A stretch of DNA of 35,789 bases from a virus: positions 1 through 35,789 of the IMG/VR virus record IMGVR_UViG_3300034013_000323. One strand, written 5' to 3'. Below the pieces are notes generated by a model. It had not been told where the DNA came from. It was given only the letters and a program-made list of their open reading frames with translations, and did no database searches. How positions within the stretch are numbered: position 1 is the stretch's first letter; the number at the start of each line of letters is the position of its first letter. Positions 24,947-33,726 of the stretch are shown piece after piece. Made by a program: the position numbers and the translations under genes.

Positions 24947-26656
24947 TTAAAAACTGTTTTCATTTACCAAAACTTTCACATTATTTTGAGCTTTGGAAAT
25001 ATCGCTTTCAAGAACTGTAACTTGCAAGTTCTGTTGTGATTGCGTTACCGAATTAGCAATCTGATTTTCGCTTGAATTTTGGAATTGAACTTGTGGAGTT
25101 GCTCCAGAACCAGTTGGGGTTGCTCCCGCTTGACCTCCACCGCCACCTGCCGAACCCCCGCCACCTAATGCTGACAATGCTTTTTGAGTAGCTAGTAGAG
25201 TCGAGGCAATCCCAATACCAGTACTTACATTATTAAGAGCAATTACTGGTGCAGCACTTGCACCCCCAGTCGCAATAGCTTGAGGCGTTGCCAATGCGCC
25301 AACGTTCGCTGTATTATTAGCTATTATTTGCTTTCCAATTCCAACCGCATTTTCAGCTATAATCGCTGCTTTTTGCACCGCTTTATTTTTTCCAAAAATA
25401 TTTTTTACCAAGTCAATCCCTCGGGATAAACTATCAATTTGTAACGCTTGTATTTGCTCTTTTTGCTCAGCTTCGGCTTGTGCTATCCTAATTTGTTCGT
25501 CGGAGAAAAATTTAGCTTGCTCTAGTGCTAACCTGCCGTTTTCTTGGTCTGATTCGAACTTTTCTTGCTTGGATTTCTCGTCTAAGGCGATTAACTCTTC
25601 ATCTCTTAATCTATTAGCTTCGTCTAACTCTTTAAGTGCTTGTTTTTCCGCATCAATTCTTTCTTGTAATAGTCTTTTTCTTTCGGCTTCTTGTGCTTTT
25701 CTTTCTTCAAAAACTTCTTTATCAAGCGCTTTTTGTTCATTTCTGAGACTGTTAGCGTTCGCTAATTGCTCTGATTCCTGACCGCTTATGCGTTCTTGAA
25801 TATCTGATATTCTAGTAAGTGCCTCAGCTCTTTCATCTAAGTTGGCTGTACTCTCTCCCTCTTGTTTTATTCTTAAATTAGCAACATTCAATTGCTGTTT
25901 AGCAATTGATAATTCCGCTTTTAATTGTTTTTGTAATACAACTCCTAATTGTTCGTTGAGTTTTACCCTTTCACTTATCGACTTGGTTTCGTCGTCTCTT
26001 TGTTGTCGTATTTTTTCCGCTTGACGTTGATAGTCTAATTGGATTCTTTGGCTTTCTCTTTGTGCTTTTTGCAGTTTTGCCTCTGCATCAGCTAATTTCC
26101 CGCTAGCCGAAACATTATTCTCAACGGCTTTCGTTAACGAGTTCAATGCATTAGCTGCCGAATCTAATCCAAATGCTTTTAATGTTTTTTGCAAAACTAA
26201 GGAAGTGCCTAATATTGCTTTTCCTGCTAAATCAAACGCCTTAGCTATTTTATCGACTAAGAAGCTTGCAACGGGCTCTAGTGCTTTGATTAAGCCACTA
26301 AATAACCCACTAATAATTGACAGCCCTTTTCCAAACTTATTACTATTTGCTTCTGTCGAAAAAAAAGCTTTTCCTAGCAATAAGACCGCCCCGACAATTG
26401 CAGTTAAAACCGCCCCGATAGGATTAGCGACTAACGCCCAAGCTGCTTTACCCATTGCTATAAATCCTTGAACCGCACCTGTTGTGGCTGGTGCTAATTC
26501 TTCTAAGGCTTGTCTTTGCGTCTGAGTTGTTTTGGTTGCGCCTGCTTGTGATTTCGCAGTCTGTTCCGTGGCTTCGGTTAAAACATCGACCTTTTTTGCT
26601 GTTTCTTGAGCGTTGGTTTCGGTCGTAATTATAATCTTTTGTTCTATGTCGTTCAT
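24947..26656 (-). CDS. Tape measure protein
   Basis: It sets tail length and is ejected with DNA. At 569 aa it is short for the family, which predicts a short tail. The N-terminal coiled coil (TTETNAQETAKKVDVLTEAT) is followed by a hydrophobic segment (ANPIGAVLTAIVGAVLLLGK). A long Ala/Glu/Gln/Lys coiled coil spans about 190-410 (KLQKAQRESQRIQLDYQRQA). A C-terminal hydrophobic/Gly-rich region (ALSALGGGGSAGGGGGQAG) ends the protein. The downstream and upstream genes are tail genes. Classical tail chaperones are not directly upstream, but a frameshifting gene lies further up. Confidence 0.85.
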   Translation of the reverse strand: MNDIEQKIIITTETNAQETAKKVDVLTEATEQTAKSQAGATKTTQTQRQALEELAPATTGAVQGFIAMGKAAWALVANPIGAVLTAIVGAVLLLGKAFFSTEANSNKFGKGLSIISGLFSGLIKALEPVASFLVDKIAKAFDLAGKAILGTSLVLQKTLKAFGLDSAANALNSLTKAVENNVSASGKLADAEAKLQKAQRESQRIQLDYQRQAEKIRQQRDDETKSISERVKLNEQLGVVLQKQLKAELSIAKQQLNVANLRIKQEGESTANLDERAEALTRISDIQERISGQESEQLANANSLRNEQKALDKEVFEERKAQEAERKRLLQERIDAEKQALKELDEANRLRDEELIALDEKSKQEKFESDQENGRLALEQAKFFSDEQIRIAQAEAEQKEQIQALQIDSLSRGIDLVKNIFGKNKAVQKAAIIAENAVGIGKQIIANNTANVGALATPQAIATGGASAAPVIALNNVSTGIGIASTLLATQKALSALGGGGSAGGGGGQAGATPTGSGATPQVQFQNSSENQIANSVTQSQQNLQVTVLESDISKAQNNVKVLVNENSF

Positions 26657-26658
26657 CG

Positions 26659-28809
26659 CTAGAAGTTTAATAGTGTTAATTTTGTTTTACCTGTTGTTAT
26701 GTCGATTTGAGCTTCTAAAATTTCGTACTTGGTGTCTTGAATTATAATTTCGTTTTGTAGTCTGAATCCATTAGGTGTAGCTCCTAATCCTTGCACGGTG
26801 CTATCTTGATTCAAGTATATTTCAGAACTTGGCAAAATCAAGTTGAAAGTTTGAGATAATGCATTTGGGTTAAGTAATCGCTCAATAAAACCTTTATAAT
26901 AATTTTGAAACAAAGTAGCGGGATAATTTATACTTTGAATTGTTAAAATTGAAAACGAAAGTGTATTTAAATTCTCTTTACAAAAAGGCAATACTTTATT
27001 ATAGGCGTTCAATGACGACATCACAAGCGAGCCGTTTGTTGCTATGTTTTGGCACGCTAAATTTTTTTCCAATAATTCCGTCCCGTGATAATAAAATAAT
27101 GTAGGCTCGTCTAAGTTAGGCGTGTATCTGAACCGCCCTTGATCGTCTATCTCTGGACTTTCGTCTGTGAATCCATAAGCCGTATATGTATTTTGCAATC
27201 CAATCAATAATACTGGAGGTATAATTGAAAAATGCGTTTCAACCTTAAATTCATTTGCTTTTTCTGGTTTTACTAATGGAAAAAAGGTTTGCCCGTATTT
27301 AATACCGAATTGTTTTTCAAAATCCGAATTGCTCTTATACTTGCTGTCTGTGTGCTTGAAGCTGTAATAATTAAACGGATTGTTCGGCTCTTTTTCAACG
27401 TCTGAAATGTCAGCATAAGGAGTATAATCTACTTCTCTCTTCGAGTAAACCAAAGAACTTGTATCAATATCTTTAGGCGTTAAGAAAAATAAATTATCGT
27501 CCGTTGGCGAACTGTCATAAATTGCCATATTAAAAGTCTTTAGATAACTTGTCAGAAAGTCAATTACTTTCATTTCAGGCAATGATTTGATCAAATCAAT
27601 ATTACTAGAACCTGTCAAATCTGAATTGAAATTATCAAGATAGGTAGATACTCTATCATTAAGAGTATTCCTGTACAATACTCTGGACAAACTTTTGCTC
27701 CAATAAACTGGCTTATCAAATTTTATAAATGTGAAAAATTCAAATTCATTATCATCAAACAAGTACATTGGTATTTCGCAATTCAATTCGTTTGTCCCGT
27801 TCTTAATTTCAAAATCAAAAGCCAATACTGTAAAGAAGTCTGACTTCCTTACAATTGAAATAGTGGCGCTTCCAGTAGATAATGACTCTCCAATTACTGT
27901 ATCTACTAATATAATTCGGTATTGAACGAATAAAACAGTAGAACTTACTGTTATTTTAATCGAACTATCGGTAAAATTAGCAACAGAAGTACCGTGTAAT
28001 GTAGGCGACTCGTTACTAAATTGCTTTGTTAATATAAATTTGTTAGGATTCTTTAGTGTAAAATCGCTTCCATTGCACCAAATATAGAGTTTTGTAAGGT
28101 CGTTTTCCTGTTCTAAAGGCGTATTAATGACTAATCCGTACTTTTGCTTTATCAAATTGATGATTGAAATCACGTTAATAACGGGTCTTAATTCGCCTAC
28201 ATTGATTATTTTATCCTGAAAAGGGCTATTAAGTGTATTAAATAAGATATTGTCAACAGCGTCAAGATTATTGCTATATTGCCAAACTCTATTGTTAGAT
28301 ATTAAAGGTACAAAATAATTGATATTAACCCCGTCAACTGTGATGTTTGCCGTTGATTTTAAGCGATTAAAGACATTATTGGCACGCCAACTTACTACGG
28401 CACTACTAGATGATAGGTCGGATATATTATCTTCGCCTAGCCTGTCTTTTAGCGATAAAAAAGTAGTTGTAAAACTTGCTGTAAATTCTAAAGCCTTGTT
28501 TTTTTCGTACTTAACAGACTTTAGTTTTAACTTTCCAATTTGCGACAACATCCCGTTGGTGTATATTTTACAACTAAATTCGTTGGTTGTGTTCACTTTT
28601 AAAACCTCTGTATTCCCAAAAAATCCCAACGCCAATCGATTACGAGGCGTTGCTGGAAAATTAAAATTCATTGAATAGGGAGCAAAGATTTTAGCAATAT
28701 CTTGCAAGTCTTTTTTGGAATTTTTAATAATAATGGACTCGTCTTTTTTTAAATCTAAAATATTAAATGCCGAGCCGTCTATACTTACATATACTTCTGT
28801 TGTTATCAT
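26659..28809 (-). CDS. Large tail protein (baseplate/hub candidate)
   Basis: This 716-aa protein starts MITTEVYVSIDGSAFNILDL and is beta-rich at both ends, with SMNFNFPATPRNRLALGFFG in the N-terminal quarter and DTKYEILEAQIDITTGKTKL at the C-terminus. It sits directly upstream (in transcription) of the tape measure gene, where siphophages of Bacteroidota have distal-tail/hub proteins. No enzymatic motif seen. Part of it may be a tail-tip hub with receptor-facing inserts. Confidence 0.6.
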   Translation of the reverse strand: MITTEVYVSIDGSAFNILDLKKDESIIIKNSKKDLQDIAKIFAPYSMNFNFPATPRNRLALGFFGNTEVLKVNTTNEFSCKIYTNGMLSQIGKLKLKSVKYEKNKALEFTASFTTTFLSLKDRLGEDNISDLSSSSAVVSWRANNVFNRLKSTANITVDGVNINYFVPLISNNRVWQYSNNLDAVDNILFNTLNSPFQDKIINVGELRPVINVISIINLIKQKYGLVINTPLEQENDLTKLYIWCNGSDFTLKNPNKFILTKQFSNESPTLHGTSVANFTDSSIKITVSSTVLFVQYRIILVDTVIGESLSTGSATISIVRKSDFFTVLAFDFEIKNGTNELNCEIPMYLFDDNEFEFFTFIKFDKPVYWSKSLSRVLYRNTLNDRVSTYLDNFNSDLTGSSNIDLIKSLPEMKVIDFLTSYLKTFNMAIYDSSPTDDNLFFLTPKDIDTSSLVYSKREVDYTPYADISDVEKEPNNPFNYYSFKHTDSKYKSNSDFEKQFGIKYGQTFFPLVKPEKANEFKVETHFSIIPPVLLIGLQNTYTAYGFTDESPEIDDQGRFRYTPNLDEPTLFYYHGTELLEKNLACQNIATNGSLVMSSLNAYNKVLPFCKENLNTLSFSILTIQSINYPATLFQNYYKGFIERLLNPNALSQTFNLILPSSEIYLNQDSTVQGLGATPNGFRLQNEIIIQDTKYEILEAQIDITTGKTKLTLLNF

Positions 28810-29948
28810 AATATCGAACTTCTGGTTTGTTCTAAATTCAAAACGTAATCAATTTTATTTTTATCGTTCAATCTTATTTTTTCAGTAAATTCTTGATTAG
28901 TCACAATTACTGGAATTTGCCAATGTGTTTTATATTTTCCGACATCAGCAAGTGTAACGGTTGTGCTGTCAATTGTAACTATTGTATCGTCGATTGTGAT
29001 AAATGTATTGTCAATCGTAACCCCGACCATATCAGGAAAAACAAGGTCGCCTTTGAATTTGATAAAATAAACCTTTGGCGAAAAGATAATTTGCTTAACT
29101 GTTTCGTTCATTGTTTCGTCAAGTGAACCTGTGTTAATTACGAATGTTTGCAAGGCTTCTACATTGCGTTTATCTTTATAATGAGCGTAGGTATTATCAA
29201 CCCTAGACATATCTCTGAAAGCTCTGTTCTGACTTTCATATTCTACTTTGATTTGAGAAAACAGTTTACCATTAGGAGTGAATGTTTCCCATAATCCCAA
29301 TTTATTTATAAACAAAATCAAACAAGGATCAAGCGAGCATCTACTCCAACCGCTTGGAATAGTTACTGGTTCGGTCTTAATAATATTTGAAGTAGTAGCC
29401 TCAGTTTGCGACAATGTGAAATCAAATGATTGCGAAAAATAATTATTGATTCTTGAATTATACCATTTATTGACTGTATTTGAGAATGGATTGTTCTTGT
29501 TTGGTGCCACTCCATTATTTCCAAGTATTTGGTTTTGCTCGTAATCCCAACGATAACCAGTAGTGGCTAAGTAAGTGGGACTTGTGAACACGACAATACC
29601 AAACCGCCTAACCACTTTTATTTGCCAAAATACGGCTTGTCCGCTAACCGCTGGTAATTCAAGTTCGTTATATCCTAGATTCGGATTAAGGTACGGAATT
29701 ATTAGGTTTGATAATTCAAACTCTATGTAGTTGTCATTGATAGACACCTGCTGTTTTTTCAATATAGAATTTGCAGAACCAAGCGTTTTGTTCAATGCTC
29801 CACTCCATACCCATAAATGCACGGTGTATTCGTCTAACAAAAATGCATTAGGGACGAAATTTTGTCTGTGATATATTGGGGAGTTCGCAAAAGTAATTTG
29901 ACTTACTTGCGTTATTGGAGTTCTGTCTGTTATCGGTAGTGTTGCCAT
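28806..29948 (-). CDS. Tail protein with heptapeptide repeats
   Basis: This is a 380-aa structural protein (MATLPITDRTPITQVSQITF; later YLNPNLGYNELELPAVSGQA). Near the C-terminus four units of a 7-residue beta repeat follow one another: VTIDNTF, ITIDDTI, VTIDSTT, VTLADVG (DNA 28955-29035). It overlaps the 716-aa gene by 4 bases. Likely a tail-tip or baseplate component from position and composition; no family certain. Confidence 0.55.
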   Translation of the reverse strand: MATLPITDRTPITQVSQITFANSPIYHRQNFVPNAFLLDEYTVHLWVWSGALNKTLGSANSILKKQQVSINDNYIEFELSNLIIPYLNPNLGYNELELPAVSGQAVFWQIKVVRRFGIVVFTSPTYLATTGYRWDYEQNQILGNNGVAPNKNNPFSNTVNKWYNSRINNYFSQSFDFTLSQTEATTSNIIKTEPVTIPSGWSRCSLDPCLILFINKLGLWETFTPNGKLFSQIKVEYESQNRAFRDMSRVDNTYAHYKDKRNVEALQTFVINTGSLDETMNETVKQIIFSPKVYFIKFKGDLVFPDMVGVTIDNTFITIDDTIVTIDSTTVTLADVGKYKTHWQIPVIVTNQEFTEKIRLNDKNKIDYVLNLEQTRSSIL

Positions 29949-29949
29949 A

Positions 29950-30333
29950 TTATGTAAATGGTGCTATTATTTCTGATAAAATTTCTTGTGCGATTAAGTC
30001 TGTGTAGTTTTCAATATTATCATTAACCGCTATTAATAATGCGTTCTTTTTTCCTGAGTTTTCTCCCTTTGGAAAATTGAACGCCCCGTAATATGTTTGA
30101 ACGCAAATCAAAGTGGTGTCGTTTAATAATCGGTAATTTTGGGAATCTCTAAGCTCTCCTCCAGCTCTTTGCAACGTGCCTTTAGGTTTTACCCTGTCTG
30201 TTTTATAAAACGTGTCTTTAGCTACTCTCGAGGTTTCTGTTGATTGTGCATAGATATTTTCGCCTAATTCCAAAAGGCGTTTACGGATTATTTTATCCGA
30301 CTGAATTTGCTCTTTACTCCTCCTCTTTGCCAC
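29950..30333 (-). CDS. Neck/tail completion protein, second copy (gp10-like)
   Basis: This 127-aa protein has a basic N-terminus (MAKRRSKEQIQSDKIIRKRL) and a middle TLQRAGGELRDSQNYRLLND followed by TTLICVQTYYGAFNFPKGEN. The QTYYG(A/I) string is shared with the adjacent 124-aa protein, which suggests tandem paralogues of the HK97 gp10-like completion family. It overlaps its neighbour by 20 bases. Confidence 0.55.
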   Translation of the reverse strand: MAKRRSKEQIQSDKIIRKRLLELGENIYAQSTETSRVAKDTFYKTDRVKPKGTLQRAGGELRDSQNYRLLNDTTLICVQTYYGAFNFPKGENSGKKNALLIAVNDNIENYTDLIAQEILSEIIAPFT

Positions 30334-30688
30334 GTATTCGAGATATCAATGCTTTTATTTTACTCGTTCCTTGTCGAATTAACGACCCAATTGCCGAACG
30401 CTGTGATGTTCTGCCTTGTCGTGTTTTCCTTTTTTCATTTACCGTGCCGTCAACATTTAAAAGGATTATTTTATAAGGAACACCCCTCGGCATTTTCTTT
30501 TTGACCAGTTCCTCTAATTGCGAATTATCTCCGTAAATTCCGTAATAAGTTTGACGAAACTCGTAAACACCATTACGAACTGTGTATCTAATTGAACGCT
30601 TCAATGTGCCTTGGTTCACACGAGCTGTTCGTTTCGCCTCAGCAACTATTCCTGCTGCAATTGTTCTTGTCAATTGGTCGTCTAGCAC
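30314..30688 (-). CDS. Neck/tail completion protein (HK97 gp10-like)
   Basis: This 124-aa protein includes AKRTARVNQGTLKRSIRYTV then NGVYEFRQTYYGIYGDNSQL, with a basic C-terminal tail. Pattern 'A(K/R)..(A/T)PV.TG.L..S.....' of gp10-type proteins is recognisable (here RVNQGTLKRSI). It overlaps the 149-aa gene by 7 bases. Probably closes the head-tail neck. Confidence 0.6.
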   Translation of the reverse strand: MLDDQLTRTIAAGIVAEAKRTARVNQGTLKRSIRYTVRNGVYEFRQTYYGIYGDNSQLEELVKKKMPRGVPYKIILLNVDGTVNEKRKTRQGRTSQRSAIGSLIRQGTSKIKALISRIRGKEEE

Positions 30689-31131
30689 GATGGTACTGTA
30701 TTAGGTAATTGAAATGTAACCGTAAATTGCCAGCCATCAAGGTCTTGTCTGTTGAAATTCCGCAAAGGTCTTAAGTCCGAATTACTCAATAAGTAGATTT
30801 CGTCATTATCTTGCTTCATCAATACGTTTATAAACCTATTTAACACAAAATGAGTTTCATTCATATTACTGAGGTAATTGGTATCACTCAATAACTTACT
30901 ATCATAGTTCGTGTTTGGCTTATCTCGTTGCTGTAATGCGGTTATTTGAAAAGAAAATGTAATAGCTTGATAAGTAACATTAGAGCCTGTTAGGTCTATA
31001 TTAACCAATTGATAGATGTTGTTTTGATTATGGTCTATTTCAATAGTCTTGGCCAAAGTAACCGTGTTAACTAAATCATCATTCGAGAAGTAGTTAATTA
31101 GAAATTCGTGTATTTTTGCTGTTGGTGTCAT
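30682..31131 (-). CDS. Tail terminator/completion-like protein
   Basis: This 149-aa protein (MTPTAKIHEFLINYFSNDDL) has alternating strands (VTYQAITFSFQITALQQRDK, DLDGWQFTVTFQLPNTVPSC) and a central helix. Fold pattern and place are those of tail-terminator proteins such as gpU-type. Its ATG overlaps the TGA of the frameshifted upstream reading frame (ATGA). Confidence 0.5.
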   Translation of the reverse strand: MTPTAKIHEFLINYFSNDDLVNTVTLAKTIEIDHNQNNIYQLVNIDLTGSNVTYQAITFSFQITALQQRDKPNTNYDSKLLSDTNYLSNMNETHFVLNRFINVLMKQDNDEIYLLSNSDLRPLRNFNRQDLDGWQFTVTFQLPNTVPSC

Positions 31132-31394
31132 TTTAAATTCTCTACTATTTTTTTTCTTAACAAATATTCGCCTTGGTATAAGAAACGTTCAATATCCCAA
31201 TTCAATACCTCATCTGACTTGGTTAGATCTCCACTACAAAGTAAGTAAATTATTTCAACATATCCACCGTAATACTCTACAAAGTTCTGACGTTCAATAC
31301 TTCCTTGTGTTATTTCGTTTGACCCTTGGAAATTAGGCGGGTTATAAATCCAAGGATAACGCTCTTTTATCCCTGCCGAGCGTTGACGAAAAAA
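31128..31394 (-). CDS. -1 reading frame extension without its own start (frameshift product)
   Basis: After a TGA in this frame, the sequence stays open for 86 codons (RQRSAGIKERYPWIYNPPNF and on) to TGA at 31128, with no ATG near its beginning. The zero-frame gene passes through T TTT TTC (31394 to 31388) in the exact phase for -1 slippage: GAT TTT TTC becomes TTT TTT then CGT. The fusion would be 117 + 86 = 203 aa. TGA overlaps the ATG of the next gene. It is probably made by programmed frameshifting, as for tail assembly chaperones; a one-base sequencing error is the alternative. Confidence 0.65.
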   Translation of the reverse strand, partial: FFRQRSAGIKERYPWIYNPPNFQGSNEITQGSIERQNFVEYYGGYVEIIYLLCSGDLTKSDEVLNWDIERFLYQGEYLLRKKIVENLK

Positions 31395-31738
31395 TCAATT
31401 ACCCACCTCGCTTGGTTAATTGTTACTTTCGGTTTGCAAAACGGAATACGATGTTTTACAACTGTGTCTATAAATTCAATTAGCATCTCTTCATTCAAGA
31501 AAGTATCAGCATCAATAAATTTACCCGCACGTTTCAATCCAATATCAATTTTGTACCAAAAAGGCAGTTTCTTTGGTTCTATGTTATTAATTGAGTGATT
31601 GAATTTAGCAATGCAATTATCATAGTCTTTTCTTCTTGGAAAGAAAACTTGCATCATCTGACTAATGATGAAGATTTCATCGTCTGAATCTTTTATTAAA
31701 TTCGTGTACTCGATGAATTTTTTAAAGTTGATCTTCAT
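31367..31738 (-). CDS. Frameshift-site gene, zero-frame product (123 aa)
   Basis: The zero-frame protein begins MKINFKKFIEYTNLIKDSDD and ends DFFVNARQG at TAA 31367-31369. A slippery heptamer T TTT TTC lies 7 codons before the stop. It is helical, with FFPRRKDYDNCIAKFNHSIN and KKLPFWYKIDIGLKRAGKFI in the middle. The gene lies between terminase and tail genes, which suits a tail assembly chaperone pair. No sequence signature of the chaperone family is visible, so the function is inferred. It overlaps the 70-aa gene by 4 bases. Confidence 0.6.
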   Translation of the reverse strand: MKINFKKFIEYTNLIKDSDDEIFIISQMMQVFFPRRKDYDNCIAKFNHSINNIEPKKLPFWYKIDIGLKRAGKFIDADTFLNEEMLIEFIDTVVKHRIPFCKPKVTINQARWVIDFFVNARQG

Positions 31739-31947
31739 ACCTCTTGGAATTTTTTAATAGTTCTTAATTTTGTAAAGTCTATTGCTTCGTTTGGAAACAA
31801 CTCAGTAAAAACTTTTTCACTTTTCAATTCGTTTTCTTTCAAAACTCGAAACTCTTTCCGCAAAAAAGGAAATAGATTGATGAAATGCTGTTTTCTTTGT
31901 TCACGCTGTAAGCTCGTACCTAATGGTACCTTAATTTTTTTTATCAT
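31735..31947 (-). CDS. Hypothetical 70-aa protein
   Basis: Basic and helical (MIKKIKVPLGTSLQREQRKQ, then RKEFRVLKENELKSEKVFTE). It starts in an ATGA overlap with the terminase stop and ends in an ATGA overlap with the 123-aa gene, so it is surely co-translated. Not recognised. Confidence 0.6.
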   Translation of the reverse strand: MIKKIKVPLGTSLQREQRKQHFINLFPFLRKEFRVLKENELKSEKVFTELFPNEAIDFTKLRTIKKFQEV

Positions 31948-33149
31948 AATACTTGTGATATTTTTCCAAATAAATTTTTATAAACACAATATCCACCCGC
32001 CTCTGTAATGTGGTCGAATCCTGACTGCTTGTCGGGTACTCCATTTTTATACGCTTGATTTTCCAAAGCCTCAGCATAATTAGGGCATAGTTTATCATTC
32101 ACGTAATACAGATCCTTTTGAAACGCTAAATTAACCCCATTCACTCGCTCTTGTACGCCTGGGTTCTTCTTTGGCGCATCAACTATGAATCCGTTTGCTT
32201 TCAATATTGAGAAGTCAGACGCTCCCGAAGTACTTCTAGCGTTACCACTTGCATCAGGATTAATTCGTAATTGATGACCTTTGTAATTTTCTTTTAGATA
32301 ATCGCAAATGGTCTGAGTATCATAACCTCCGTGAACTTCGCCAACCGCATAAAGTTTGCCGTTTCTTTTCACGTGAACGACAGCATTCATATTGGTAATG
32401 TTGAAATCCAACCCAACATAAAGCACTTCATTAGGCATAGGTATTGCGTCTGTGCGATGTGCTTTTCGGTTATATGAAGTATAGACTGATTGACTATTAA
32501 GATTAACGAAATCTCCGTTTAAATAAGCCGTAACTTGACTATCGGTGTACGTTTCTTTTAATGTTTCAATATAACCGCTCGGGAGAAATGGATTGTCAAA
32601 AGTTTTCGCTTTGATAACGTGTTTGTTTTCCGTAGCATTCTTAATAAAGAACTCATAAAGCCATTTGAATCCCTCAGGCGTGCCTACTACATCAGTCTGA
32701 TTAATCATCCCATCAGGTAGGACAGAACGGTTACGACCTATTATTTTCATAAACACATCCGCCATTTTATCTTTACTTAAAATGTCGGTTTCGTCGATTA
32801 GAGAATATCCGACTTCGTACCCGATAATTCGCTCAGGGTCTGACATATTCCGCAATAAGATGTTGCCGTAATTTGTTTTTATTACGTTGTCCGAACGGTT
32901 TATTGTAAATTGAATCCCGAAGTTAATTAATTGTGAAGTAAATTTTGGAATTGCTACGTCTTGAATAAGTCCGTATGTCGGTAGATAATATGCGCAGTTC
33001 ACATTCGGGAGCATCATTTTTTTTATAATAGTCTTGTCAACTCCACAATGACTTTTACCACTACCAAAACCGCCAATCAAGGCAGTATGTTTGGCGGTTG
33101 AATTAATAAACTCCCTTTGATGTTTAAGTGTCGCTATCTCTAGTTGCAT
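31944..33149 (-). CDS. terL: Terminase large subunit
   Basis: This is a packaging ATPase and nuclease of 401 aa. Walker A is GGFGSGKS (26-33); Walker B with its catalytic acid is YSLIDETD (115-122); the coupling motif is near VVGTPEG (154-160). The C-terminal RNase H-like nuclease carries Asp248 in LYVGLDFN, Asp299 in RINPDASGNARS and Asp379 in SGFDHITEAGG. It overlaps the small terminase end by 26 bases. The length is on the short side for headful terminases. Confidence 0.93.
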   Translation of the reverse strand: MQLEIATLKHQREFINSTAKHTALIGGFGSGKSHCGVDKTIIKKMMLPNVNCAYYLPTYGLIQDVAIPKFTSQLINFGIQFTINRSDNVIKTNYGNILLRNMSDPERIIGYEVGYSLIDETDILSKDKMADVFMKIIGRNRSVLPDGMINQTDVVGTPEGFKWLYEFFIKNATENKHVIKAKTFDNPFLPSGYIETLKETYTDSQVTAYLNGDFVNLNSQSVYTSYNRKAHRTDAIPMPNEVLYVGLDFNITNMNAVVHVKRNGKLYAVGEVHGGYDTQTICDYLKENYKGHQLRINPDASGNARSTSGASDFSILKANGFIVDAPKKNPGVQERVNGVNLAFQKDLYYVNDKLCPNYAEALENQAYKNGVPDKQSGFDHITEAGGYCVYKNLFGKISQVL

Positions 33150-33402
33150 CTGTCAATACTATTTTAGTAACCTCGCCGATATTTGTCTGCTCGATTATCT
33201 GTTTAGGCATTCCGTAATTATACTGAAAAAATAATTTAACCGCCCAATCCTTACCCTCTTTTAACGCTGTCGTCAATGCTTTAAATGCTAAAGGTTCTAA
33301 AGGTGTGAGTTTTTCAATTAACTTAACCTCTTCTGCTTTCGGTTTTCGTCCTGCATTTTTATTTCCACCGTTATTTCTTCTTCCATCCTCTTTCATTATC
33401 AT
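33124..33402 (-). CDS. terS: Terminase small subunit candidate
   Basis: This 92-aa protein has a basic Asn/Gly-rich N-terminus (EDGRRNNGGNKNAGRKPKAE) and a helical core (LEPLAFKALTTALKEGKDWA, KLFFQYNYGMPKQII). The pattern of AGRKPK followed by FFQY-GMPKQ resembles Bacteroidota phage small terminases that bind the packaging site. The gene overlaps terL. ATG 33396 is an alternative start two codons later. Confidence 0.75.
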   Translation of the reverse strand: MIMKEDGRRNNGGNKNAGRKPKAEEVKLIEKLTPLEPLAFKALTTALKEGKDWAVKLFFQYNYGMPKQIIEQTNIGEVTKIVLTDATRDSDT

Positions 33403-33424
33403 AAAAAATCATTAATGAATTTAA

Positions 33425-33432
33425 CAAATATA
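33425..33432 (-). promoter_or_regulatory. Candidate -7 promoter box for the packaging operon
   Basis: TATATTTG lies about 23 bases before the small terminase ATG, in the gap after the exported protein. A TTG at the expected -33 is not seen. Confidence 0.45.
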
Positions 33433-33443
33433 CAAAATTAATT

Positions 33444-33725
33444 TTACTTTTTCACGTTTGACCGTTTGTGATTCATATAAACCTCTCCTTTTTTTAGGAA
33501 AGATACGGGATAATTTTTGATCGGGTCTTTACGATTAACTTTAACGTTTAAAGGTAAATCAGTGAACTTATCCACACGCTGGTAAGTTGTATCTAATTTT
33601 GTAATTGATTGAACCACATAGCCAACTACTCTATGTGTGCTTGTATTAATTGACTTAACTGTTTTGATTGTGTCTTGCGCTGTAACTGCTTCAGCAACTA
33701 ACAGCAAAAATAAAAGTTTTTTCAT
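33444..33725 (-). CDS. Exported 93-aa protein
   Basis: Signal peptide MKKLLFLLLVAEAVTAQ (cleavage near residue 16) is followed by a soluble, basic mature part (DTIKTVKSINTSTHRVVGYV, then KNYPVSFLKKGEVYMN). A host-envelope location is expected. Its role is unknown. It lies 1 base from the ribbon-helix-helix gene and upstream of the terminase genes, so it is probably expressed with packaging genes. Confidence 0.6.
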   Translation of the reverse strand: MKKLLFLLLVAEAVTAQDTIKTVKSINTSTHRVVGYVVQSITKLDTTYQRVDKFTDLPLNVKVNRKDPIKNYPVSFLKKGEVYMNHKRSNVKK

Positions 33726-33726
33726 T

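Noticed and set aside
31367-31394. Treating the 123-aa gene break as a simple pseudogene
   Set aside because: The heptamer is in perfect phase and both frames are otherwise intact with an ATGA overlap downstream, so frameshifting explains it better. A one-base sequencing error remains possible and is stated.
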